From assembly GCF_003205195.1 (NCBI RefSeq), contig NZ_QJRY01000012.1, positions 21,382 through 85,381 on the forward strand: a stretch of 64,000 bases of DNA, given 5' to 3'. The notes under the pieces are model-generated. The model saw nothing but the letters and a program-made list of their open reading frames with translations. It was not told where the DNA came from and ran no database searches. The DNA comes from Peteryoungia wuzhouensis. GTDB taxonomy: Bacteria; Pseudomonadota; Alphaproteobacteria; Rhizobiales; Rhizobiaceae. Position numbers and translations under genes: made by a program. This document shows positions 26,236 to 33,524 of the stretch, in pieces. Position 1 is the stretch's first letter; each line of letters begins with the position of its first letter.

Positions 26236-27108
26236 TCAAAGCCCCAGAGCCTTCAAGGCTTCCCGATTGCGCTTGGCGATCGGCAAAGGCTTATCCGGCG
26301 GGCAAGGATACATGTCCTGCTCATACACCACATAGCCCCCATAGTCGCGTGATCTGAGAAAATCCACAACCGTGCGGAAATCAACCATACCCTTGTCCAG
26401 CTCACACATCACGCCAGACTGGAAACCCGTGATGAAATCGATGTTCTCCCGGTGGATCTTCTCCAAGAGAACCGGATCGACATTCTTGAAATGGTAATAG
26501 GGAATCCGATCGGCATAGCGCTTCATGAACGACACGGCATCGGCACCCGTATATGCATGATGGCCAAAATCGAAGCAGAGACCAACCAGTTCCGCAGGGG
26601 TCTCATCCAGCAGGCGAACCACCTCGGCTTCGGTTTCAACGCCAGAACCAACATGAGGATGAAAGACGAACGAGAGGCCGTGCTCTTCCGTGACATAACG
26701 AGCCGCCTCGGTAACGTTGGCAATCATGGTCCGCCAGTTCTCCGCCGACAGCGCCCTGTCCTTGCCCGGCGGGGGCAGGTCGCTGTCATCCATCAGCACC
26801 ACCCATTCCGCACCGACAGCCTTCAGCAGGCCGCAGGTCTGCTCCAGTCTCGGGCGCAAACTCTGCATGGCATCGGTCGGCGCCAGAAGGTGAACCAAGG
26901 CCGAACCGCAGATGCTGAGACCCCGCGCCGACAGGGCATCGGTCAAACGCGCAGGGTCTGTCGGCAGATAGCCCCACGGGCCTGTTTCGGTGGCGGTGAA
27001 GCCGGAATCCCGAACCTCGTCCAGGTACCGCTCCCACGGCGTCTGTCGTGGATCATCCGCATACCACACACCCCACGCATCCGGTGCCGTTGCCAGTTTC
27101 ATCATCAT
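26236..27108 (-). CDS. Sugar phosphate isomerase/epimerase, TIM-barrel (IolE/xylose-isomerase-like)
   Basis: A 290-residue protein of the AP-endonuclease-2/xylose isomerase-like superfamily. Metal-ligand positions are visible in the usual order: Glu in TATETGPWGY, His in SFVFHPHVGSGV, Asp and His in GLCFDFGHHAYTG, and Glu in YVVYEQDMYP at the end. These are the strand ends where the family binds a divalent metal. IolE-type dehydratases share the GPWGYLP stretch, so an inosose- or keto-sugar-like substrate is possible. The start has three consecutive Met codons; the first is given. It is the first gene of a two-gene minus unit with the ROK regulator, divergent from the oxidoreductase. Confidence 0.87.
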   Translation of the reverse strand: MMMKLATAPDAWGVWYADDPRQTPWERYLDEVRDSGFTATETGPWGYLPTDPARLTDALSARGLSICGSALVHLLAPTDAMQSLRPRLEQTCGLLKAVGAEWVVLMDDSDLPPPGKDRALSAENWRTMIANVTEAARYVTEEHGLSFVFHPHVGSGVETEAEVVRLLDETPAELVGLCFDFGHHAYTGADAVSFMKRYADRIPYYHFKNVDPVLLEKIHRENIDFITGFQSGVMCELDKGMVDFRTVVDFLRSRDYGGYVVYEQDMYPCPPDKPLPIAKRNREALKALGL

Positions 27109-27395
27109 CTCCGAGATTTTAATTACCGGCTGTTACCATATTCGATCCGTCGGACGGTTTAAAGAGCGAAAACGCTTCTTCGACTGCATACCCCTGATTT
27201 CGATGAATTTTCTTGCAATTCGAACGAAATCCACACGTCAACGAGATCAAAAGAGAATTCTAAAACATGAAAAGTGGGGCCATGAATCCGAAATTTATCT
27301 TGATAAAATCCTTCTTACGTATTTATTTGAGGCTCACGAGGTGAAAGCGGTCCGACCCGCTTCCCAACCGTCTTCAGGAATAGGAAATTTCGATC
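27109..27395. promoter_or_regulatory. Divergent promoter region, isomerase and oxidoreductase genes
   Basis: This gap of 287 bases between oppositely oriented starts is markedly AT-rich, especially 27190-27330. It must hold both promoters. The oxidoreductase has AGGAAAT about 7 bases before its ATG. I could not pick hexamers with confidence, and I see no perfect copy of the TTTAATC-N9-GATTAAA palindrome found near the mannosidase gene. Confidence 0.45.
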
Positions 27396-28466
27396 ATGAT
27401 CAGGTTAGGCCTGCTTGGGCTCGGCGAAGTCGCGCAGCTCATCCATCTTCCCATTTTGCAGCGGCTCGGCGACCTCTATACGCTGGCGGGCGCCTATGAT
27501 CCCTCTCCTTCCGTCAGCAAGGCGATCAGTGCCCGCTGGGGCATCGAGACAGTGTATGACACGGCGGAGGCCATGTTCGCCGCCTCCGACATTGACGCGG
27601 TGATGGTGCTTAGCCCGGATCAGTTTCACGGGCGCGACGCACGCGCAGCGCTGAAAGCCGGCAAGCATGTCCTGATTGAAAAACCCTGCTGCCTGGAACT
27701 CGGCGACCTTCAATCGCTCAGCGAAACCGCCGAAGCATCCGGCAAGGTGGCGATGGTCGGCTATATGCGTCGCTTCGCACCAGCCTTCCTCGAGGCGAAA
27801 GCAAACCTGCCGGCGCTGGACGAAATCACCTATGTGCGTGTCCGCGACGTCATCTGCGAGGGTCCCTGGTATTTCCGCCAGACCGACGGCGTCGTGACGC
27901 CTGAGAACGACCTGCCCCAGGAGATGCTGGCGGCGGGCGGAGCACTGCGCAAGCAGATGCTGGACAGCGTCCTCGGCCCCGACACTCCGGCGGAACTAAG
28001 AACAGCCTATACCGTGCTGACGGGGCTGTCCTCCCACTCGCTCTCGGCCATGCGTGATCTGTTCGGTCCGCCGAAAGCCGTGCGTGCGGTCAGCATCAAG
28101 CAGGGGGGAACGCAGATTACGGCCCTTCTCGACTATGGCCATTTCACCGCTCTTTATGAATGCATGATCGGCGATGTCGTGCGCTTCGAGGCGGGCTTCG
28201 AAATCAACACACGCTGGAAGCGCATCGCCTTCGAATACCCGACCCCGTATATCCGCAACCTGCCCATGACGCTCGACATCCAGACATCGACGGAAAACGG
28301 AAACAGCTTGACGCGGCTCGGACCATTCCATCAGGATCCCTTCGACGTGGAATTGCGCGCATTTCACGCTGCCGTTACAGCAGGCGGCGAGAACCGCACG
28401 CCACCGGCGGAATCGGCGCCCGATCTCGCCCTCTTCAAGGCCATCATCGAGGCGGCACGAAACTGA
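27396..28466 (+). CDS. Gfo/Idh/MocA family oxidoreductase
   Basis: A 356-residue NAD(P)-dependent dehydrogenase. The N-terminal Rossmann fold starts MIRLGLLGLGEVAQ (GxGxxA-like) and ends with the catalytic-lysine motif HVLIEKPC (EKP). The C-terminal alpha/beta domain contains the substrate pocket, with GYMRRFAPAF and an SSHSLSAMRDL helix where these enzymes place a His/Asp pair. Family members oxidise sugars, inositols or their derivatives. It is followed after 8 bases by the PfkB kinase and faces the isomerase/ROK unit, so it likely processes the sugar released by the mannosidase or taken up by the transporter. Confidence 0.9.
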   Translation: MIRLGLLGLGEVAQLIHLPILQRLGDLYTLAGAYDPSPSVSKAISARWGIETVYDTAEAMFAASDIDAVMVLSPDQFHGRDARAALKAGKHVLIEKPCCLELGDLQSLSETAEASGKVAMVGYMRRFAPAFLEAKANLPALDEITYVRVRDVICEGPWYFRQTDGVVTPENDLPQEMLAAGGALRKQMLDSVLGPDTPAELRTAYTVLTGLSSHSLSAMRDLFGPPKAVRAVSIKQGGTQITALLDYGHFTALYECMIGDVVRFEAGFEINTRWKRIAFEYPTPYIRNLPMTLDIQTSTENGNSLTRLGPFHQDPFDVELRAFHAAVTAGGENRTPPAESAPDLALFKAIIEAARN

Positions 28467-28474
28467 GTTATCCG

Positions 28475-29425
28475 ATGCAGACGCCTCCCCCGAAGCCCCT
28501 CGTTGTGATCGGCAATCTCAACATCGACATCATCATTGGCCCGGCAACCTGGCCCGAAGTCGGCACGGAGGTCTTTGTCGATCAGGACGAGGTACGTGTC
28601 GGCGGATCCGCCGGCAACACGGCGCTGGCATTGCAGACGCTAGGGCATCCGCACACATTCATCGGCTCGGTCGGGTCGGATACCTTCGGCACGATACTGG
28701 AACAGGCCTTTGCGCCGGAGACCTGCCGACTGATCAAATGCCCCGCCCGGACCACGCTGACCGTCGGCATCACCCATCCGGACAGCGAGCGCACCTTCTT
28801 CACGACACGCGGACATCTGCCGCACCTTTCCGCCGACGACGTCATTGGCCAATTGGACACGGTCGATATCGACGGAGGCACAGTGCTCCTCTCCGGTGCC
28901 TTTCAGACCGAGCGTCTGATGGCCGACTATGATCTCTTGATCCGGGCAGCAAACGCCCGTGGCGCGACAATTGCCGTCGACCCAGGCTGGCCGACCGGCG
29001 GGTTCAGCGCCCAGACCCGCTCGTTTCTCCAAAATCTCGCCTCAAAGAGCCGCTGCGTCCTCCTCAACGAGACCGAGGCCATGCATCTGAGCGGCGCCGA
29101 CACCCCGGAAGCGGCCGCCCGCGCGATCCATGCCCTGCAGCCGCCGGACGCCGAGACCGTGGTGAAGTGCGGCAGCCGCGGAGCACTGGTCCTCGACGTT
29201 GGCGGCGGCCTTCGCTGGGTCAACGCTCCGAAGGTCGATGTCATCGACACCATCGGTGCGGGTGACGTCTTCAATGCCGGCTATCTCTCCGGCCGCAGCC
29301 TCGGCCACTCCCCCGCTGTAAGCCTTGGCCGCGCCGTCGCACTCGCCTCACGAGCCATCTCGACGCAACCACGGCGATATGAACTGAACGAGAACCAGCA
29401 AGAACCGCAACCGGGACAGGGCTGA
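28475..29425 (+). CDS. PfkB family carbohydrate kinase
   Basis: A 316-residue ribokinase-type kinase. The first signature is VRVGGSAGNTALALQTLG at 40-57. The second is DTIGAGDVFNAGY at 258-270, with catalytic Asp264 and the GAGD anion hole. NxxE is present as LLNETEA. The ATG at 28475 lies 8 bases after the oxidoreductase stop; the frame is open about 105 codons upstream inside that gene, but those codons are a shadow. It would phosphorylate the sugar or sugar derivative made by its neighbour, completing a small catabolic set (hydrolase, transporter, isomerase, dehydrogenase, kinase). Confidence 0.9.
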   Translation: MQTPPPKPLVVIGNLNIDIIIGPATWPEVGTEVFVDQDEVRVGGSAGNTALALQTLGHPHTFIGSVGSDTFGTILEQAFAPETCRLIKCPARTTLTVGITHPDSERTFFTTRGHLPHLSADDVIGQLDTVDIDGGTVLLSGAFQTERLMADYDLLIRAANARGATIAVDPGWPTGGFSAQTRSFLQNLASKSRCVLLNETEAMHLSGADTPEAAARAIHALQPPDAETVVKCGSRGALVLDVGGGLRWVNAPKVDVIDTIGAGDVFNAGYLSGRSLGHSPAVSLGRAVALASRAISTQPRRYELNENQQEPQPGQG

Positions 29426-29672
29426 CGCGTCAACCGAAGACGCTGCCGTCCGAACGTGCCTGCGACATCGGCTGCGGCGCGCGTTCGACACCCCGCATAT
29501 GTGCCCTAAAAGAGGTGTTGCGACGAACACTGAGCCGCCCTAGCCTTTTGCCCAGGAGAGGCTGAGGATAATTCGGATGGGGTGCGACGTTCAGAACCTC
29601 GCGGTTCGTCCCGGTCTGGGCAATCGGCCAATCCGGTTCCGCGACGCCTGTCTGTATTGGCTGACACGCAAG

Positions 29673-30119
29673 ATGAATTTGCCAATGCCCGAACCCGTTG
29701 GAAGGCCCCGGGCCTCATGGAAAGGCATCTCTTTGCGACCGTCGCGATCCAGCGCCTGGATCTTCGCAATCCTCGGACCACCAATCGGTGGCATTGCCAC
29801 GTTGTGGCTGGCCGGCGCGGCGCCCTGGACCTTGCCCTTGCTGCTCGCCACGCTTGCGCCCGCCTATGTCCTCGGTCTCGGTCCCGCCTTGCTGGTGGCA
29901 TCACTGGACACGTGGCTCATGCGGCAAGGAGTGAAACCGGCGGGTCGTTTGCTGGCCGCCGCGTTCGGTGGCGCCGCTTGCGCGCTTGCCCTGTTGGCGC
30001 CCCTTTATGCTGCCGGTCTCGTGCGAGGCCTATATCCGCTTTCTCTCTGCCTGATTGCCGCAGGTTCCTCCCTGCTCTGTCTGATTGTCGTTCTGCTTGT
30101 CCGTCGTCCATCACACTGA
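29673..30119 (+). CDS. Small membrane protein of unknown function
   Basis: A 148-residue protein with about four hydrophobic segments: WIFAILGPPIGGIATLWLAG, a Leu/Ala-rich helix, LLAAAFGGAACALALLAPLYAAG, and SLCLIAAGSSLLCLIVVLLV. It ends in a basic tail (RRPSH). The start is uncertain: the frame is open from 29577, and the ATG codons at 29673 and 29685 are both possible with weak ribosome sites. It resembles small uncharacterised inner-membrane proteins with an ILGPxxGG helix that are common in rhizobia, as far as I recall. It lies 43 bases before the probable lipoprotein gene. Confidence 0.55.
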   Translation: MNLPMPEPVGRPRASWKGISLRPSRSSAWIFAILGPPIGGIATLWLAGAAPWTLPLLLATLAPAYVLGLGPALLVASLDTWLMRQGVKPAGRLLAAAFGGAACALALLAPLYAAGLVRGLYPLSLCLIAAGSSLLCLIVVLLVRRPSH

Positions 30120-30162
30120 GTGTCTTGCGCCCAGTGCCTGTAATCCATCTGCGAGATACGTC

Positions 30163-31029
30163 ATGAAATTGGCTGGAATGATTGCAGTTGTATGTCTTCT
30201 TGTCGGCTGTGGCGCCGCGCAGGCTGCAATGGAATGCGAACCCCGCATGCCACCCTATCGCCCTGGCCCCGTGGAGGATCGACTGGGCGAACGCCCCTGC
30301 CCTGCAGCACTGCTTGCAACCTTTTTCGCGCGACAACCACCGCCACAGGAATACGGGTTCGAGATTGTCGGCTATCATCGATATCGCAATCCAGACGACG
30401 GATCGCCCGAAGCAGTCGTCGAGTTCCGCCTGCTGCCCCCCGGCGGACATGGCTTCGGGCCGGATCTGCGGGTCTGCGAGCGACCGAACGCTGCCGCCGA
30501 CATGCAGATCCAGTTCACCTATGACAAGGACACGCAGCGCTGGTTCGACCTCGACAGCCGCGGCGCGACCATTCCGTCGGAGATCTGCGAAACCCGAAAT
30601 TATTGGACCGCACAGGATATCGCCGATTTTGCCGATCCGCCGCAATTCGGCCGATTGTCCGCCGCCGAACGCGGCAATGTCCACGATGTCGGAAAGGGGG
30701 CCGAACGTCGGGCCATCCTTGATGCAGTACGCGAAGCCAATGCCGATCTCAATGATCGCATTCCGATCGTCTTCGTGGTCGAATTGCTGCGGTCGGATGG
30801 CGAACACGCGTTCTTTCGCGGCCAGGTCCGCATGCGTAATGGAGGCGGTCCGGTTTCTGCCACCGATTGGGGCGAATGCGAGCAGGATCCCCGCGACGGC
30901 GTTGTCGAAGCCCTCCTGGAACGACGGCACGGCAGATGGCGGGCGCTGAAGTCGAACCGTTGCGCCGATGACGTTCTTCTGAATAACGACGAAATGCAAC
31001 GGTATCGCCTGCTCCTTATGGAAGAGTGA
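30163..31029 (+). CDS. Putative lipoprotein or secreted protein, unknown function
   Basis: A 288-residue protein starting MKLAGMIAVVCLLVGCGAAQA. LVGC (13-16) is an acceptable lipobox with Cys16 as lipidation site; alternatively signal peptidase I could cut after AQA. The mature part contains about six Cys (ECEP, RPCPAA, RVCERP, EICETR, GECEQD, NRCADD), so periplasmic disulfides are likely. I recognise no domain. The start at 30163 is preferred because the signal sequence begins there; the frame is open 26 codons earlier, overlapping the end of the preceding membrane protein. Confidence 0.7.
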   Translation: MKLAGMIAVVCLLVGCGAAQAAMECEPRMPPYRPGPVEDRLGERPCPAALLATFFARQPPPQEYGFEIVGYHRYRNPDDGSPEAVVEFRLLPPGGHGFGPDLRVCERPNAAADMQIQFTYDKDTQRWFDLDSRGATIPSEICETRNYWTAQDIADFADPPQFGRLSAAERGNVHDVGKGAERRAILDAVREANADLNDRIPIVFVVELLRSDGEHAFFRGQVRMRNGGGPVSATDWGECEQDPRDGVVEALLERRHGRWRALKSNRCADDVLLNNDEMQRYRLLLMEE

Positions 31030-31055
31030 CGGCCTCCGCCTCGCCTTTGACGCCG

Positions 31056-31083
31056 TTGCAAGTGTATCTGCATTGTCTATACT
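31056..31083 (+). promoter_or_regulatory. Sigma-70-like promoter for the AraC-family gene
   Basis: TTGCAA (31056-31061), a 16-base spacer and TATACT (31078-31083) lie 63 bases before the chosen start of the AraC-family gene. Both hexamers are near consensus and the spacing is acceptable. Confidence 0.5.
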
Positions 31084-31146
31084 TTCCGGATGGTCTTTGG
31101 CGGCGCCTCGGCGGCCCGTCATGGTCGGACATCCGGAGATGTGTGC

Positions 31147-32109
31147 ATGGTTCTGCCATTCCGCGCCAAGACCGCCATGGACGCCAAAGAGGCGGGACTG
31201 GGCTTCCATGAACTGTGCGACGCCTATGGCCGCATGATAGGCCATGACTACTCGGACCTGACCATCGAAGATGCCAACCGGGTGCGAAGCTTTTCCAATA
31301 TTTCCCTGCCGGAGGCATGTGCCACCCTCTTCGATCAGGGACTGTCCCGCTTTTCCATGTCCGACAACCGCAACGGCCTCGATCTCGTCATGATATCGAT
31401 GCCGGCCCCCGGCTCCGAATTGATCTATGAACAGCGGGGCATCTGCATCACCGCACGCGGCGGGGATGCGATTTTGCATTCAACCGCAGAACGCCTGATC
31501 TCCCATTCGACGCAGGTTGGGGAAGTCCTGGCGGTGGCCTTGCCGCGCCGCAAACTCATGGCGCTGGTGGGACCCGACGCGCTGGGACATATCCGCAAAC
31601 TGACCATGGACGATCCCGCCTGCCGACTGTTTCGCTGCTATGCCCAGTCGCTGCTGACACTTGAGAATGATCCGGATTTTCGACTTGCAGACCGAATTGG
31701 CGACCAGTTGGCAGAACTCGCAGCACTCGCGATCGGGGCGAGTCGCCCGGGCCATGAGCAAATCCGCGAAGGAACGGCCCTGCAGGACGCGCGGTTCCAC
31801 CAGGCGCAACAGTTCATCAAACGGAATTTGACGGAACCTGGACTGAACGAGACCCATGTTGCGCGGGCGCTGTGCATTTCGCCGAGCGCCGTGCGTCAAT
31901 TGTTCGGCCGACGTGGCTCGTCGATCGGGCGCTTCATTCGCGAGGCGCGTCTGGCGCGCGCCTATGCCATGCTCTCTGATCCGACCGCGATGCCGCGTCG
32001 AGTGGTGGATGTCGCGGCCGATTGTGGATTTGAAAGCATGTCCGCTTTCTATTCCGCGTTTCGCACCGCCTATGGCTGCAGTCCGACGGAAGCGCTCCGT
32101 AAAAATTGA
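31147..32109 (+). CDS. AraC family transcriptional regulator
   Basis: A 320-residue regulator with a C-terminal AraC/XylS DNA-binding domain. The first helix-turn-helix is QFIKRNLTEPGLNETHVARALCISPSAVRQLFGRRGSSIGRFIREARLARAYAML. The second is RVVDVAADCGFESMSAFYSAFRTAYGCSPTEALRKN. The N-terminal 200 residues fit the AraC-binding-like sensor type, with weak similarity only. The start at 31147 has GGAG 8 bases upstream; the frame is open 19 codons further and internal Met 31177 is also possible. The neighbouring HTH gene follows 28 bases later on the same strand, so the two may be co-transcribed. The target is unknown. Confidence 0.88.
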   Translation: MVLPFRAKTAMDAKEAGLGFHELCDAYGRMIGHDYSDLTIEDANRVRSFSNISLPEACATLFDQGLSRFSMSDNRNGLDLVMISMPAPGSELIYEQRGICITARGGDAILHSTAERLISHSTQVGEVLAVALPRRKLMALVGPDALGHIRKLTMDDPACRLFRCYAQSLLTLENDPDFRLADRIGDQLAELAALAIGASRPGHEQIREGTALQDARFHQAQQFIKRNLTEPGLNETHVARALCISPSAVRQLFGRRGSSIGRFIREARLARAYAMLSDPTAMPRRVVDVAADCGFESMSAFYSAFRTAYGCSPTEALRKN

Positions 32110-32137
32110 TTTTGGCGTTTCAAATATCAAAAACCGG

Positions 32138-33208
32138 ATGTGCATCTGTCAAAATTCGGACGCGCAAGTGACAGCACTCGCGCACCATCGCGCCTGGCTC
32201 ACGGAAGAGGAAACGACCTTGGGACTGGAACGCACAGATCACGCTTTGCAGGTCAATATACGCGCCCGCATGGGAAAGCCGCAGGATGCGGCCGCAATTG
32301 CAGCATTGCTCGCATCGACGGATCCCATCTTCGGGGCGCTGGCAGCTTCCAATACAGCGACTTTCGCGCGGTTGATTGATGCAGAAGCGATCCGAACCGG
32401 CTGTATCGAGCTCCAACAACCGGATGGCGGCTGGCTGTTAGGCGCAACTGGCCTATCCGCCTTTATCGACGAAGCAACCACGCGTTCTTGGCTCGCTGAA
32501 CCTCGGGCAAACTTTCCCGCACTTCTTCTTCAACGCGCATTGACGGGATCAACCGCGTTTCTGACACCGTCCGAGATTGGCCGAGCCAATGCTGGCGATG
32601 GCCTCAATCTGTTCATTCTCGGCTTTTCCTACTCGCTTTCACCGCAGTCACCCTTGCTCCCGCCGCTTCTGACGCGGGCTATCGGCCATTTCGTTTCCTG
32701 CCACCAAGGGTACAAATTGCTGCGTTTGATGCGGGAGGATCCGGCACCGATTGCTGAAATGTTCCTGCGCTCGGGAATGCGCGCCCTTGCCCACTTCGAT
32801 CCGGAGCCAGGCCAGGATGTGGGGCGTGTGGCGATGGTCATGGAGCGCTCGGAGACGATGCCGCTCTTTCCGAATTCCCCAGCCACCATGCTGTTTCAAT
32901 TCGTCCCGCCGCAGATCGGGTTCTCCCCTTCCGAGCGCCGCATCCTGCACCTTGCCCTGGAGGGGTTGTCGGATGGCGATCTGGCATCGGAGTTGTCGAT
33001 TTCGCCTCATACCCTGAAGCGCAGTTGGAGAGTGATCTTTGATCGCGCCCTGTCTGCCGCCCCCCTGATATTCGGCTCCCTGGCGGAACCGCGTGATAGC
33101 CAGGGTGTTCGAGGGCAGGAGAAACGCCGGCACCTGCTTCAATACCTCCGAGATAATCCGCAGGAATTGCGTCCCTACGACCTGCCACGAAAGACCAGAT
33201 CGAGATAA
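32138..33208 (+). CDS. LuxR/GerE-type HTH protein with unassigned sensor region
   Basis: A 356-residue protein whose C-terminal part contains FSPSERRILHLALEGLSDGDLASELSISPHTLKRSWRVIFDRA. This is a GerE-like helix-turn-helix (LT-x-RE-x-EVL...A-x-x-L-x-IS-x-x-TV-x-x pattern), with Lys-Arg-Ser replacing the usual Lys-x-His. The first 280 residues match nothing that I recognise. The start is unclear: ATG 32138, GTG 32168 and TTG 32219 are in frame, and the TTG has the best ribosome site (GAGGAA). It follows the AraC-family gene by 28 bases and converges on the large exported-protein operon. A transcriptional role is likely from the HTH. Confidence 0.7.
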   Translation: MCICQNSDAQVTALAHHRAWLTEEETTLGLERTDHALQVNIRARMGKPQDAAAIAALLASTDPIFGALAASNTATFARLIDAEAIRTGCIELQQPDGGWLLGATGLSAFIDEATTRSWLAEPRANFPALLLQRALTGSTAFLTPSEIGRANAGDGLNLFILGFSYSLSPQSPLLPPLLTRAIGHFVSCHQGYKLLRLMREDPAPIAEMFLRSGMRALAHFDPEPGQDVGRVAMVMERSETMPLFPNSPATMLFQFVPPQIGFSPSERRILHLALEGLSDGDLASELSISPHTLKRSWRVIFDRALSAAPLIFGSLAEPRDSQGVRGQEKRRHLLQYLRDNPQELRPYDLPRKTRSR

Positions 33209-33336
33209 ACATCGGAAGTCCTGGACAAATAGTCCTTTTCGATCGCCAGGTTTTCGCTGGAAACCTCAGGCGTTCGCCCGTCGACCATCCGAGCACGTCC
33301 ACCGCCTGCTCCAGCCATCAGTCCACCCGAACCACT

Positions 33337-33404
33337 AGAGCAAATCCAGCAAAAGTGCGAAGCGGTTTTGCGTCCGGAATTGCGTGAAAACAAAGACATA
33401 GGGC
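33337..33404. repeat. Rhizobial-type intergenic palindromic repeat
   Basis: The segment AGAGCAAATCCAGCAAAAG ... GCGGTTTTGCG ... CGGAATTGCG ... ACAAAGACATAGGGC has GCAAAA/TTTTGC arms. As I recall, near-identical sequences occur scattered between genes in Rhizobium and Agrobacterium relatives. Only one copy is visible here, so the repeat nature is from memory and not from this window. Confidence 0.5.
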
Positions 33405-33441
33405 ATTGAAGGCGACTCCGTTTTCGCCTGAAATCCTCTAG

Positions 33442-33474
33442 GACCCGATTGCAGAGGAAATCTGCAATCGGGTC
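33442..33474. terminator. Perfect 14-bp hairpin between convergent genes
   Basis: GACCCGATTGCAGA and TCTGCAATCGGGTC are exact inverted repeats around a GGAAA loop. No T-tract follows on either strand, so it is not a canonical intrinsic terminator. Its position between two convergent genes makes a bidirectional terminator or mRNA 3'-end stabiliser the simplest reading. Confidence 0.5.
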
Positions 33475-33524
33475 AGTGGGCGACCTGTCGAAGGCAAGCC
33501 GACTGTATTCCCAAGACGCAAGGC

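Larger units (their letters stand above)
33209..33524. other. Convergent intergenic region with repeat and hairpin
   Basis: This is the gap between the plus-strand HTH gene and the minus-strand transglutaminase-like gene. It contains no coding sequence. It holds an interspersed palindromic repeat at 33337-33404 and a perfect 14-bp hairpin at 33442-33474, listed separately. Confidence 0.7.

Noticed and set aside
29917..31479. 520-codon open frame on the minus strand
   Set aside because: Crosses three plus-strand genes including a clear AraC-type regulator; no ribosome site or motif.
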